From: Amycolatopsis sp. FDAARGOS 1241
GTDB lineage: Bacteria; Actinomycetota; Actinomycetes; Mycobacteriales; Pseudonocardiaceae
Length of the DNA stretch: 64,000 bases
Direction of reading: 5' to 3'
Assembly: GCF_016889705.1 (NCBI RefSeq)
Contig: NZ_CP069526.1
Location: 9,018,001-9,082,000 of the forward strand
Shown here: positions 1-8,454 of the stretch, in pieces
Position numbering within the stretch: the first letter of the stretch is position 1
Layout: every line of letters starts with the position of its first letter
Made by a program: the position numbers and the translations under genes
The notes under the pieces: model-generated
Seen by the model: only the letters and a program-made list of their open reading frames with translations
Databases searched by the model: none
Told to the model about the DNA's origin: nothing

Positions 1-224
1 AGCTCGATGCGCGCCCGCATGCGGCCCGCCGACTGCTTCGGGTCGGCCAGCACCACGCGCTGGCGCTTCGGCCGTTCGTGCGCGGGCTCGGACGCGCGCA
101 GTGGCTTCGGCGCCGGCGGCACCGGCTCCACGACCGCGCTTTCCTCGCGTAGTTTGCCCAGCGTCGGGTCCGGTTTGCGGACGCCGTTGGCCAGGCGGTG
201 GTACGGGTCGTCGGGTGCGGACAC
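1..224 (-). CDS. Hypothetical protein, 5' part only
   Basis: The reading frame opens with GTG at 224, five bases beyond the stop of the LytTR regulator, and stays open to the window edge, so only the first 74 codons are seen. The peptide starts MSAPDDPYHRLANGV, is hydrophilic and rich in Pro, Arg and Lys, and shows no membrane segment. I do not recognise the family. Its tight spacing behind the response regulator suggests the same operon. In many actinomycetes LytS/LytTR pairs sit next to acetate or other solute symporter genes, so the missing downstream part might lead into such a transporter, but nothing here shows that. The ribosome-binding site is weak, so the start could be different. 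Confidence 0.55.
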   Translation of the reverse strand, partial: MSAPDDPYHRLANGVRKPDPTLGKLREESAVVEPVPPAPKPLRASEPAHERPKRQRVVLADPKQSAGRMRARIE

Positions 225-228
225 GACG

Positions 229-1050
229 TCAGCCGCCGCGGCCGGAGCCGACGAGCCGGTCCTTCAGCGCCCGCGTGTGCCGCCGGCTGACCGGCAGCAC
301 CTTCTCTTCGTTGCCGATCACGACCTGGTAGCCGCCCTGCCCCATGCGCAGCTCAGTGATCAGCGGCAACGCGACCAGGAATGACCGGTGAATGCGGACG
401 AAGCCGGCCTTTTCCCAGCGTTCCTCGAGCTGCGCCAGCGGGATGCGCACGAGGTGGCTGCCCTCGGTGGTGAACAGCCGCGCGTAGTCGCCCTGCGCCT
501 CCACCCAGCGCACCGACGAGCGCGGGATGAGCTTGGTGGTGCCGGCGAGCTCGACCGGGATGACCTCGTCGTCGTTCTTCACCGGGCCGGCCGGCCGCTG
601 CCCCTGGGGCGGCCCGGCGGCCACTGCCAGCTTCTCGCGCACGCGCGCCACGGACCGGTCAAGGCGGTCCTGCTGGAACGGCTTCAGCACGTAGTCGACG
701 GCGCCGAGGTCGAAGGCGTTGACGGCTTCCTCGGCGTGGCCGGTGACGAACACCAGGATCGGCGACGGGTTCATCGCCGCGATCACCCGGGACATCTCCA
801 TGCCGGACAGGCCGGGCATGTCGATGTCGGCGAACACCGCGTCGACCGTCGGCAGGCCCTGCGCGCGCCGGGCCACGAGCTCCGGGTCGTCGTGGGAGAA
901 CAGCCGCAGCGCGTCGGAGGCGTCCGACGCGCTGAAGACGCGGTGGACGTGTGGGTTGTTCCCCAGGCCGTGGGTCAGTTCGTCGAGCCCGTTCAGCTCG
1001 TCGTCCACTGCCAGGACGATGAGCCTTCGGGTGTCTTCATGAGCACTCAC
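229..1050 (-). CDS. LytTR-family response regulator
   Basis: This is a DNA-binding response regulator of the LytR/AlgR type, about 273 residues. Residues 10-120 form a receiver domain with an acidic pair in VDDE, a phospho-acceptor Asp at about 75 in ADIDMPG, and the conserved Lys in VLKPF. A Pro/Gly-rich linker leads to a LytTR DNA-binding domain at about 168-265, with the typical WVEAQGDYARL and IHRSFLV motifs. It presumably answers to the LytS-type kinase at 2069-3367, although an S49 peptidase gene lies between them. I prefer the GTG at 1050 because the encoded start (MSAHEDTRRL) leads straight into the receiver; an ATG at 1062 is also possible. A 154-base upstream gap leaves room for its own promoter. 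Confidence 0.9.
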   Translation of the reverse strand: MSAHEDTRRLIVLAVDDELNGLDELTHGLGNNPHVHRVFSASDASDALRLFSHDDPELVARRAQGLPTVDAVFADIDMPGLSGMEMSRVIAAMNPSPILVFVTGHAEEAVNAFDLGAVDYVLKPFQQDRLDRSVARVREKLAVAAGPPQGQRPAGPVKNDDEVIPVELAGTTKLIPRSSVRWVEAQGDYARLFTTEGSHLVRIPLAQLEERWEKAGFVRIHRSFLVALPLITELRMGQGGYQVVIGNEEKVLPVSRRHTRALKDRLVGSGRGG

Positions 1051-1204
1051 AGTGACTCGCATCCTGCCCATTGCCGAGTGCAATGTCCAGCCCCGTCCCG
1101 GTCATCCGCCCGTCGGGGACCGACCTCGCCCCCGTTTGCCTCAACGGAGATCACGAGCGCGGCACGACCGCGCGGCCAACGGGGTGAAACTTGGTGTTCG
1201 CGGC

Positions 1205-2050
1205 TCACAACCCGAAGCGGGCCCACGCGGCTTTGGCGCTCACCGCGTCGAGCACCGCGCTGGCCGCCGCTGGCGCGCCGATGCCCAGCCGGGCGAGCAG
1301 CGGCTTCTTCGGCTCGGCCACGGAGATCTCGGCGTCCGGGTACCGCTCGGTGACGATCTGGCGCAGCGAACCCAGGCCATCGACCAGGCCGAGGTCGAGC
1401 GCTTTCTGCCCGAGCCAGACGTCGCCGGTGAACAGGTCCTCGGTGTCGATCAGCCGGCCGCCGCGGCGTTCCTTGACCCACTCGACGAACAGCTCGTGGA
1501 GCTGGCCGTGCATCCGCTTCAGCCACTCCACGTCTTCGGGCTTCTCGGGGCTGAACGGGTCGAGCCGTGACTTGTTGACACCCGCCGTGTGCAGGCGGCG
1601 TTCGATGCCGAAGCGCTCGAGCAGGCCGGTGAACCCGAAACCACCGCTGATCACGCCGATCGAACCGACCAGCGACGTGCGGTGCGCGAAGATCTCGTCG
1701 GCCGCGCACGCGAGCCAGTAGCCGCCGGAGGCCGCGACGTCCTCGGCGAAGGCGAGCACGGGCACGTTCTTCTCGTCGGCCAGCTGGCGGATGCGCTCCG
1801 CGATCAGGCCCGACTGCGTCGGCGCACCGCCGGGCGAGTTGATCAGCAGGGCCACGGCCTTGAGCCGGTCGTGGCCGAACGCCCTGGTCAGCGCCGACTC
1901 GACGGCCGCGAGATTGATCGCGCCACGCGCCAGCGGCGACGGCGTCGGAGTGATCACGCCGTGCAGCTTCACCACGGCGACCACATCTTTGCGTTCGACG
2001 CGGTCACCGAGCACGGGCAGGCGGGACGTCAGCTTGTCGGCAACGCTCAT
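1205..2050 (-). CDS. S49-family serine peptidase (SppA/SohB-like)
   Basis: Members of peptidase family S49 cleave signal peptides and other membrane-linked peptides using a Ser/Lys dyad. The protein has 281 residues. The likely nucleophile is Ser108 in AASGGYW and the general base Lys160 in GVNKSRLDPF, both in the expected context, with the substrate-binding motif INSPGG at 70-75. No N-terminal membrane segment is visible, so it is a short single-domain form rather than the long SppA found in E. coli. The gene lies between the LytS-type kinase, which ends 18 bases upstream, and the LytTR regulator, so it may be cotranscribed with the kinase. That placement is unusual for a two-component pair. 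Confidence 0.9.
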   Translation of the reverse strand: MSVADKLTSRLPVLGDRVERKDVVAVVKLHGVITPTPSPLARGAINLAAVESALTRAFGHDRLKAVALLINSPGGAPTQSGLIAERIRQLADEKNVPVLAFAEDVAASGGYWLACAADEIFAHRTSLVGSIGVISGGFGFTGLLERFGIERRLHTAGVNKSRLDPFSPEKPEDVEWLKRMHGQLHELFVEWVKERRGGRLIDTEDLFTGDVWLGQKALDLGLVDGLGSLRQIVTERYPDAEISVAEPKKPLLARLGIGAPAAASAVLDAVSAKAAWARFGL

Positions 2051-2068
2051 GACGCCAGGCTAGCCAGT

Positions 2069-3367
2069 TCAGAGCGCGGGCAGCATGCCCGAACGCGATC
2101 CGTTCACACCGTTGTGCTCGACCTCGTCTTCGGGCTCGCCCTGCGGCGGCACGTCGGCGGAGTAGTCGGGCATGTTGGGGCGCACGCCGAGCTTGAACTT
2201 CGGCACGCGCAGCGTCACCTTCATCCCGGCGCCGGGCGCGGTGTCGACGGTGAGCGCGTAGTCCTCGCCGAACACCTGGCGCATGCGCTGGTTGATGTTG
2301 CCGAGGCCGACGTGGGCGCCGGTGCGGTGCGCGTTGCGCAGGTCGGTGAGCTGGCGCGGGTCCATGCCGATGCCGTCGTCCTCGACGCTGATGAGCGCCT
2401 CGGTGCCGTAGTCCTGTGCGATCACGGTGACGCAGCCGCCGCTGGGTTTGCTGGCCAGGCCGTGCTTCACCGCGTTCTCCACGAGCGGCTGGATGATCAG
2501 GAACGGCACGACGACGCTGAGCACCTCGGGCGCGATCTTCATCCGCACCTCGAGGCGGCCGCCGAAGCGGGCGTTCTCGATGGTGAGGTAGCGGTCGATG
2601 TTGCGCAGTTCCTCGGCCAGCGTGGTGTACATGCCGGAGGTGCGGAACGAGTAGCGCGTGAAGTCGGCGAAGTCCTGCAGCAGCTCGCGCGCCTCTTCGG
2701 GGTCCGTGCGGATGAGCGCGGAGATCGTGTTGAGCGCGTTGTAGACGAAGTGCGGCGAGATCTGCGCCCGCAGGGCCTTGATCTCGGCTTGGTTCAGCTG
2801 GTTGCGCGACTCCTCGAGGCGGGCCAGCTCGAACTGGGTGCAGACGAACTGCGCCACGGCCTCGGCCATCTGCACGAGCTTGCCGCGCGTGCGCCCGACG
2901 ACGATCAGTGTCGCCTCCGCCGAACCCTCCACGAGGATCGGCACGATCGCGGCCGTCTTCATCTTGCAGGTGCCGCGGTGGTTGCACGGCAGCCGGTTGT
3001 GGTCGGCGACGGCGCGGCGGTGCTTGCGCAACGCGGTGCCGATGTCGTCGACGAGGTCGAGGTAGTGGTCGGTTGCCTCACCGGCCCACGACAGGAGCGT
3101 GCCCTCACTGTCGGTGATCCCCACGGCGAGACAGTCGAGGACCTCGAGCAGTTCCGCCGTCATGCGGTTGGCGGCCTCCTCGTCGAGCCCGGCTCGCAGG
3201 TTCGGCGTGGCCTTGGACATCCGGTGCACGGCCTGCAGCACGGCGTCCTGGATCACGCCCTTGGGCCGGCGCACCTTGAAGAGCAGCACGAGGACCACGA
3301 TCGCGAGCACGCCGACCAGTGCCCACGGGACGACCTGCGCGAGGGGGAAGGCGGACACGACGTCCAT
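2069..3367 (-). CDS. LytS-type sensor histidine kinase
   Basis: This membrane-anchored sensor kinase has one strong membrane segment near its N-terminus (WALVGVLAIVVLVLLF). A GAF-like sensor region follows, with a CNHRGTC cysteine pair, then a His_kinase (PF06580-type) dimerisation domain with the phosphorylatable His in ISPHFVYNALN, and a HATPase_c domain with the N-box PLVENAVKHG and glycine-rich boxes EDDGIGM and GLGN. The partner is very likely the LytTR regulator at 229-1050. The ATG at 3367 gives the usual short N-terminus. A TTG at 3394 preceded by GGAG at good spacing would add nine residues and cannot be excluded. The C-terminal 40 residues are acidic and unstructured in appearance. 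Confidence 0.92.
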   Translation of the reverse strand: MDVVSAFPLAQVVPWALVGVLAIVVLVLLFKVRRPKGVIQDAVLQAVHRMSKATPNLRAGLDEEAANRMTAELLEVLDCLAVGITDSEGTLLSWAGEATDHYLDLVDDIGTALRKHRRAVADHNRLPCNHRGTCKMKTAAIVPILVEGSAEATLIVVGRTRGKLVQMAEAVAQFVCTQFELARLEESRNQLNQAEIKALRAQISPHFVYNALNTISALIRTDPEEARELLQDFADFTRYSFRTSGMYTTLAEELRNIDRYLTIENARFGGRLEVRMKIAPEVLSVVVPFLIIQPLVENAVKHGLASKPSGGCVTVIAQDYGTEALISVEDDGIGMDPRQLTDLRNAHRTGAHVGLGNINQRMRQVFGEDYALTVDTAPGAGMKVTLRVPKFKLGVRPNMPDYSADVPPQGEPEDEVEHNGVNGSRSGMLPAL

Positions 3368-3471
3368 GCTCTGCGCTCGACCAGCCGGGTGCAAGGTCTG
3401 CTCTCCACTTTCTGTCGAGTTGTGACGACCCAGAGTTGAACCCTACCGAGCCGCTCGCCCGGGCCGCACGG

Positions 3472-3881
3472 TCACTGCGAGCGACGGACGTGTTCCCACC
3501 ACGGCTTCTTCGGCCCGGAAGCGGCAGGGCGACCCGACGCGCGAAGATACTCGTCGTGCGGCCACGTCCTGCTCAGCACGCGGCAGCCGTCCCACGCGTC
3601 GCCGCCGGCGCTCGTGGCTTCGTACACCCGTTGCGCGTCCTTCGGCCTGAACTGAGCCAAACGCCGAGGGTCGAGGTGTGTCCGCTGTCCAGCTTGACCG
3701 CCAGGATGACACGGATCGCCGAGCCGAAGTCGCGGGTGCGGATGAACGACTCGGAGCGGAGGAGCAGTTGGGCCGCGGGCAGCTCGGCGAACGGCGCGGG
3801 CCATTCGTAGTCCCACGCCAAGTTGTCGGCGGACACGGGCTTGCCGCAGCAGTGACAGCTCGAAGTGGTCGGTCTGCGCAT
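3472..3881 (-). pseudogene. Frameshifted CxCC-type small protein gene
   Basis: From the ATG at 3881, with GAGG eight bases upstream, the frame encodes MRRPTTSSCHCCGKPVS and continues plausibly to GVWL near 3665. The natural continuation (QFRPKDAQRVYEAT and onward to WWEHVRRSQ, stop at 3472) lies in the minus-one frame, whereas the original frame runs into low-quality sequence and stops at 3573. A single missing base around 3660-3667 would restore one protein of about 136 residues. The CxCCG start resembles small actinobacterial proteins of the DUF2199 type, but I am not certain of the family. It could be a real mutation or a sequencing error; the bases at the junction contain no long homopolymer. 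Confidence 0.6.
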
Positions 3882-3940
3882 GGGTCGTCCTCGCGGCCGG
3901 TGTGATCTCGTGCGGGAATTCGGCGGCCGCGAGGGCGGTG

Positions 3941-4801
3941 TTACTTCAGCAGGCGCGACATCCGGCGGTCGGCCAGCGGTTTGCCACCCGTCTGGCACGT
4001 CGGGCAGTACTGGAAAGACTTGTCGGCGAAGGAGATCTCGCGGATGGTGTCGCCGCAGACCGGGCACGGCAGGCCGGTGCGGGCGTGCACCCGCAAGCCG
4101 GAGCGCTTCTCGCCCTTCAGCATCGCCGCCTTCTGGCCGACGGAGCGCTGCACGGCGTCGGTCTCGACGTCGTGGATCGCGGCCGCCAGGGTTTCGAGCG
4201 CGCCCTCGTCGAGCTTGCCGACGGTGGCGTACGGCGAAAGCTTCGCCTTGTGCATGATCTCGTCGGAGTAGGCGTTGCCGATGCCGGCGATGACCGACTG
4301 GTCCGTGAGGGCCCACTTGAGCCGCGTGCCCTTGCCGGCGAAGAGCTCGCGCAGCTGCGACGCGTCGAGCGACAACGCGTCGGGGCCGAGGCGCGCGATA
4401 CTGGCGACCTCGCTGGGATCGTGGACGATCCACACCGCGAGGCCCTTCTTCGTGCCGGCCTCGGTGAGGTCGAAGCCCGGGCCCGCGGCGGCGTCGAGGT
4501 GCACGCGCAGGGAGATCGGGCCCTTGCCCGGCTTCAACGGCGTGGGCGAGAGCTGGTCGGACCAGCGCAGCCAGCCGGCGCGCGCGAGGTGGACGATGAG
4601 GTGCAGGTCGCCGAGGACGACGTCGAGGTGCTTGCCGTGGCGCGTGGCGCCGGTGATCTCGCGGCCGTGCAGCTCGGTGTACGGCGGCACGGCGGTCTTC
4701 AGGACGCTGAGCGACGCGACGTCGATCCGGAACACCGTGGAGCCCACGGCGTGTTCGCGCAGGTGGTGGGCCAGTGCTTCGACCTCGGGCAACTCGGGCA
4801 T
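3941..4801 (-). CDS. Fpg/Nei-family DNA glycosylase
   Basis: This is a base-excision repair enzyme that removes oxidised bases and nicks the abasic site. The 286-residue protein starts MPELPEVE, giving the N-terminal catalytic Pro (after Met removal) and the essential Glu. The helix-two-turns-helix region ends with the conserved GIGNAYSDEI motif at about 195-204. A C-terminal zinc finger has CPVC and CPTC pairs separated by 16 residues. In the finger the usual Arg that inserts into DNA appears as Lys/Ser (ADKSFQYC), a feature of some actinobacterial paralogues, so the preferred lesion may differ from classical 8-oxoguanine. It seems to be a single-gene unit. Confidence 0.93.
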   Translation of the reverse strand: MPELPEVEALAHHLREHAVGSTVFRIDVASLSVLKTAVPPYTELHGREITGATRHGKHLDVVLGDLHLIVHLARAGWLRWSDQLSPTPLKPGKGPISLRVHLDAAAGPGFDLTEAGTKKGLAVWIVHDPSEVASIARLGPDALSLDASQLRELFAGKGTRLKWALTDQSVIAGIGNAYSDEIMHKAKLSPYATVGKLDEGALETLAAAIHDVETDAVQRSVGQKAAMLKGEKRSGLRVHARTGLPCPVCGDTIREISFADKSFQYCPTCQTGGKPLADRRMSRLLK

Positions 4802-4859
4802 GACACCAGTCTTACCCGTGATCCCCGATCCGGCCAGGTCCCCTCACTGCGCGGGGCTG

Positions 4860-4889
4860 TTATTCGACAGGGTGTTATTCGACAGGGTG
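4860..4889 (-). repeat. 15-bp perfect tandem duplication over a stop codon
   Basis: The 15-base unit TTATTCGACAGGGTG occurs twice back to back (4860-4874 and 4875-4889). On the minus strand each copy reads CAC CCT GTC GAA TAA, so the last four sense codons and the stop of the small membrane protein gene are duplicated in frame. The gene ends at the first stop; loss of that stop would add exactly five codons before the second. This is a clean recent duplication by slippage. Confidence 0.95.
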
Positions 4890-5315
4890 CAGCGGCCCGT
4901 CGAAATCGGGCAGCGAATGCTTCTGGATCGTCTTCGTGATCCGCTTGACCTCGCCGGAGACCGTGAACATGCCCCGGATCGTACCGACCCAGCGCTCCGA
5001 CGGCCGGTCGCCCGCCACGTCGCCCTCGGTCTCCGCGACGACCGTCCACGGCCGGCGCAGGATCCAGCGCAACGGGAAGAACAGCAGTACCAGCACGATC
5101 GCGAGGAACACCCATGCGGGCACGCGCACCTGATCGGGCGTCCAGACCACGAGCACGATCGCCAGGAACGCGGTGACCAGCAGCATCGCGATGCCCGGCG
5201 TGTAGCTGCCGGCGACGTCGTGTTCGAAATCGTCCGCGGTGGCGGGCGCACGCCACTCCATCTGGGCACGGACCACCCAGTCGCGGCCGTCTTCACCGCG
5301 CACCAGCCGGTTCAT
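4875..5315 (-). CDS. Two-TM membrane protein, unknown function
   Basis: This 146-residue protein has an N-terminal hydrophilic stretch, two adjacent membrane segments (about 43-60 and 68-86, the second reading VFLAIVLVLLFFPLRWIL) and a soluble C-terminal domain from about 90 on. The ATG at 5315 has a good site, GGGAGG, seven bases upstream. I do not recognise the family; small proteins of this plan are common in Pseudonocardiaceae. The last four codons and stop (HPVE plus TAA) are duplicated immediately downstream, see the repeat at 4860-4889. Confidence 0.8.
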   Translation of the reverse strand: MNRLVRGEDGRDWVVRAQMEWRAPATADDFEHDVAGSYTPGIAMLLVTAFLAIVLVVWTPDQVRVPAWVFLAIVLVLLFFPLRWILRRPWTVVAETEGDVAGDRPSERWVGTIRGMFTVSGEVKRITKTIQKHSLPDFDGPLHPVE

Positions 5316-5423
5316 CCTGTTGCCTCCCGGGCGACGCTCGAGTCCCCCAACGCTACCGTGACGCTGCCCCGCGGCGCGAGGTGGTCACGGAGCGTGGCGA
5401 GCGGTTTGCCCGATTTTCGCTGC

Positions 5424-7079
5424 TCAGCGCGCCGACGTGGATCCGGAATCGGCCGAACCGGTGACATCCGACGGGGTGCGGTCTCCCGAGTCCTGGAAAG
5501 TGGAGCTGTCGGTTCCCGACGTCGACGTGGTCTGCGTCTGAGTCTCGGTCTCGGTCTCGCTCGACTGCGTTGTCTCGGTTGATTCGGTCGTCTCGGTTGT
5601 CTCGGTTGTCTCGGTCGGCGTGCTGGTCTTCGTGGTCTTCGTGGTCGACGTGGCATTCGGCGGCGACGTCGTCGTGACCGACGGCGGCAGGTAGGTCTCC
5701 GGCGGCGGTACATACGTATAGGACGGCGGCACGTACGACGGCGGCCTGGTCCGCGTCGTGTTGTACGGCCCGTCGATCGTCGGGTCGCCGGACGAGGTCG
5801 GGTCCGACTCGGTGTCGGCGCGCGGATCCGTGGACTCCTGGCTCGACATGGGCGCGTCCGACGGGTCGCTGCCGGGCAGGTCGACGCGGCCGGTCCCGTC
5901 GGACGGCGGCGGCGCGACGTTGCCCGCGCCCGGCACCGGCCCGTCCGGCAGCTTCGGCACGTCGTTGGTCTTGAGCTCCGGCCCGACGCCGGTGTGGTGG
6001 GCCACACGCTGCGGACGCGCGGCGGCGTGCAGCTGCCCCGTCGCGACGCGCGGTCCGTGCTGCACCTGCGGCGGCGGTTGCTGCCCCGGTGGGTCCGGCG
6101 GCTTCAGCGCCAGCTCGGGCGCGCCGCCGTGCAACCCGACGTCCTGCACCGGGTGCGTCCCGAGCACGAGCGGACCGGTCGTGAACCCGACCGCGCCCGC
6201 GGCCGCCGTCGATGCGAGCGCCAGCCCGACCTTGACCTTCGACCCGAGCAGCACACTCTTCACTGTGGCGGCCACACCCGTCACCTTGCCGAGGCCCGCC
6301 AGCGCCGGCACCGCAACGACCAGCACTTCGGCGTGCGCCCGCAGCGACGAGCACACATCCCGTAGCTCGTCCTGCGTCGCACGGCAAGAGGCGCACCCCA
6401 GCAGGTGCGCCTTGATCCGCTCGGCCTCCGCGCCCGTGACGCTGCCCGCGGTGAAACCGCCCAGCTTCTCGACGACCGAGCGGCACGTCTCCGGCCCGCG
6501 GTTCACCGAGAGGTGTGCCTGCAGATACGCGGCCCTGAGTCCTTGCCGCGCCCGTCGCGCCAACGCCGCCGTCGCGTTGGCCGACAACCCGAAGTGCGGC
6601 GCGACCATCGCGGGCTGCTCACCTTCGACCTCGGTTTGCCACAGCACGGTGCGCCAGCGCTCCGGCAGGCTCGTGAACGCGGTCGTGATCAACGTGTGCT
6701 CAGCGGTCCGCGCGTCGGTGTCCGCGCCGGCGCCCGCCCGGAACGTCAGCTCGTCGTCGGACACGGGCACATCGCGCCGTGCCCCGTGCCACTCCCAGGA
6801 AACCCGGCGGGCGACGGTGAGGAGGTACGCGCGGACGTAGTCACGCGGCCCGGCGCCGCGCCGCAACGCCTGCAGAACCCGGAAGAACGTTTCGGCCGTG
6901 ATGTCCTCCGCCTCGGAACGGTCCGAGGCGAGGCTCTGCGCGAGCCGACGCACAGCCCCCGCGTGGAGCTCGAACAGCTCCCCGAAGGCGGCGTCTTCCC
7001 CGTTGCGGAGCCGCTGCAAGAGTGCCTGCTCGTCGGATTCCGAGGCCGCTGGTGACGGCGCCGTGCCCAGCTCGGTCAT
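5424..7079 (-). CDS. ECF sigma factor fused to zinc-finger anti-sigma domain and surface tail
   Basis: This 551-residue protein joins a sigma factor to its own likely inhibitor. Residues 18-85 are sigma region 2 and 130-190 region 4. A zinc-binding anti-sigma (ZAS-like) motif follows, H225-x3-C229-x2-C232 with C199 nearby. A membrane segment lies at about 282-308 and the remaining 240 residues should be outside the cell: Pro-rich first, then Thr/Ser/Glu-rich with repeated TETTE blocks, and no recognisable fold. The design resembles known ECF groups with fused membrane-bound anti-sigma parts, where release needs proteolysis or a conformational signal. The start at 7079 is well supported by a strong site (GGAGGAGGTG). 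It lies upstream of, and divergent from, tRNA-Gly. Confidence 0.88.
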   Translation of the reverse strand: MTELGTAPSPAASESDEQALLQRLRNGEDAAFGELFELHAGAVRRLAQSLASDRSEAEDITAETFFRVLQALRRGAGPRDYVRAYLLTVARRVSWEWHGARRDVPVSDDELTFRAGAGADTDARTAEHTLITTAFTSLPERWRTVLWQTEVEGEQPAMVAPHFGLSANATAALARRARQGLRAAYLQAHLSVNRGPETCRSVVEKLGGFTAGSVTGAEAERIKAHLLGCASCRATQDELRDVCSSLRAHAEVLVVAVPALAGLGKVTGVAATVKSVLLGSKVKVGLALASTAAAGAVGFTTGPLVLGTHPVQDVGLHGGAPELALKPPDPPGQQPPPQVQHGPRVATGQLHAAARPQRVAHHTGVGPELKTNDVPKLPDGPVPGAGNVAPPPSDGTGRVDLPGSDPSDAPMSSQESTDPRADTESDPTSSGDPTIDGPYNTTRTRPPSYVPPSYTYVPPPETYLPPSVTTTSPPNATSTTKTTKTSTPTETTETTETTESTETTQSSETETETQTQTTSTSGTDSSTFQDSGDRTPSDVTGSADSGSTSAR

Positions 7080-7299
7080 CCGGCAAGGCACCTCCTCCCC
7101 CGAAGGACTCACCATTCGGTCGAATGGGGACACCATACGGAGCGAAAACCTCGTCGTCACCCCTTGTACGCTCGATGTGACAACGAAGCACCGAGTCGAG
7201 GCACGCCGGAGACTCGGGCCCACCCAAGGTGGACCCCCCGAAAGTGACCAAGGCACCCCGGTATAGAGTGTTGTCAACACCGAGCAACAAGCGGTTAAC

Positions 7300-7372
7300 G
7301 CGGATGTAGCGCAGCTGGTAGCGCATCACCTTGCCAAGGTGAGGGTCGCGGGTTCGAATCCCGTCATCCGCT
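7300..7372 (+). tRNA. tRNA-Gly (GCC anticodon)
   Basis: The 73-base sequence folds as a tRNA. The acceptor stem GCGGATG pairs perfectly with CATCCGC, the anticodon arm CACCTTGCCAAGGTG places GCC in the loop, and the T arm carries GGTTCGAATCC. The discriminator base is T, and CCA is not encoded. It reads GGC/GGT glycine codons. The downstream 2 kb carries repeats and a gene remnant, consistent with a tRNA-linked insertion or excision site. Confidence 0.97.
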
Positions 7373-7722
7373 CGTTCCAGGGCCACTCTGTCCACGAAAT
7401 GCGTGGGATTGGGTGGCCCTCGCCATATCTCCCGGGGGCCGAGCCCCCCGGACCCCCGCGGTGCCATCGGTGGCCGACCCAGCACGGGTGGGGTTGGGCT
7501 ACTGCGCGGGGCGCAGTGCCCGTGGTGGGGGATTTGCGTTGGTGAGTCGCCATTGGTGAGGGGCTGGCCGGGGCGGTGGGTCGTTGAAAAAGTCGGTGTG
7601 CCAATGGGCGTGTTGAATGCGGTCAATGTGGGCCGGGTGCTGCGGAACCGGTGGTGGACGCTTTGGTCGAAGCTGGCCGGCTGGGTAGCGCGAATCGCCC
7701 AGTCGCCGCGAGCCGCCAGCAG
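7373..7722. other. Gene-free stretch behind tRNA-Gly
   Basis: No credible gene is visible. Reading frames here lack ribosome-binding sites and family features. Near 7428-7462 there is a C/G-rich run with short inverted repeats (CCCGGGGG against CCCCCCGG), and G-rich stretches around 7480-7590. No integrase, and no second copy of the tRNA 3' end, was found within the window. Confidence 0.6.
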
Positions 7723-8450
7723 AGAAACCGCGGCGCACGGCATGCGGGCAACCGCAGCCGACTGCGGCCGGCGCGCCATCCGGCCGAACCGGCAAGCGGG
7801 CCACCAACGAACAGGCGAGCGCCCAGTGCGAGACCGGCCGCCGAGTGCCGGCGGCGCGCGACCACCCCACCGGTAGAGCCGAGCACCAACGAACCGCGGC
7901 GAATGCCGCGCGCCACACCGCAGCCAGACACGAGCAGTGCGCAACTAGCCACACGGCAAAGCCGAAGACCAGCGAACCGGCGGCGCCCGCCGGGTACGAG
8001 ACCGGCCGCCGAGTGCCGGCAGCGCGGGACCACCCAGCCAGGCAAAGCCAAACCACCCCGAACCGGCGGCGACCGCCGGGTGCAAGACCCGCGGCCGGGT
8101 ACGAGCGGCGCACGACCATCCAACACGGCGCACACCAGCGAACCGGCGGCGCCCGCCGGATACGAGACCGGCAGCCAGATACGAGCGGCGCACGACCATC
8201 CAACACGGCGCACACCAGCGAACCGGCGGCGCCCGCCGGATACGAGACCGGCAGCCAGATACGAGCGGCGCACGACCATCCAACACGGCGCACACCAGCG
8301 AACCGGCGGCGCCCGCCGGATACGAGACCGGCAGCCAGATACGAGCGGCGCACGACCATCCAACACGGCGCACACCAGCGAACCGGCGGCGCCCGCCGGA
8401 TACGAGACCGGCGCCCGAGTACGGGCAGCGCGGGACCGCCCAGCCCCCTC
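7723..8450. repeat. Tandem array of about nine 80-86 bp units
   Basis: Units begin near 7723, 7809, 7891, 7974, 8060, 8140, 8220, 8300 and 8380, most opening with GAACCGGCGGCG. From 8101 to about 8412 the period is exactly 80 bp and the copies are identical to the base; toward the tRNA the units diverge and range from 80 to 86 bp. Each conserved unit holds a hairpin, CCGGCGG CGC CCGCCGG. Because 80 is not a multiple of three, and all three minus-strand frames stay open through the array, no frame stands out as coding. The gradient of identity suggests recent amplification at the distal end. There are no unique spacers, so it is not CRISPR. Confidence 0.92.
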
Positions 8451-8454
8451 CCGC

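Noticed and set aside
3660..3667. Programmed ribosomal frameshift in the CxCC gene
   Set aside because: No slippery heptamer or downstream structure typical of programmed shifting is seen; mutation or sequencing error is simpler.
7723..8450. CRISPR array
   Set aside because: Repeats follow each other directly with an 80-bp period and no unique spacers; there are no cas genes.
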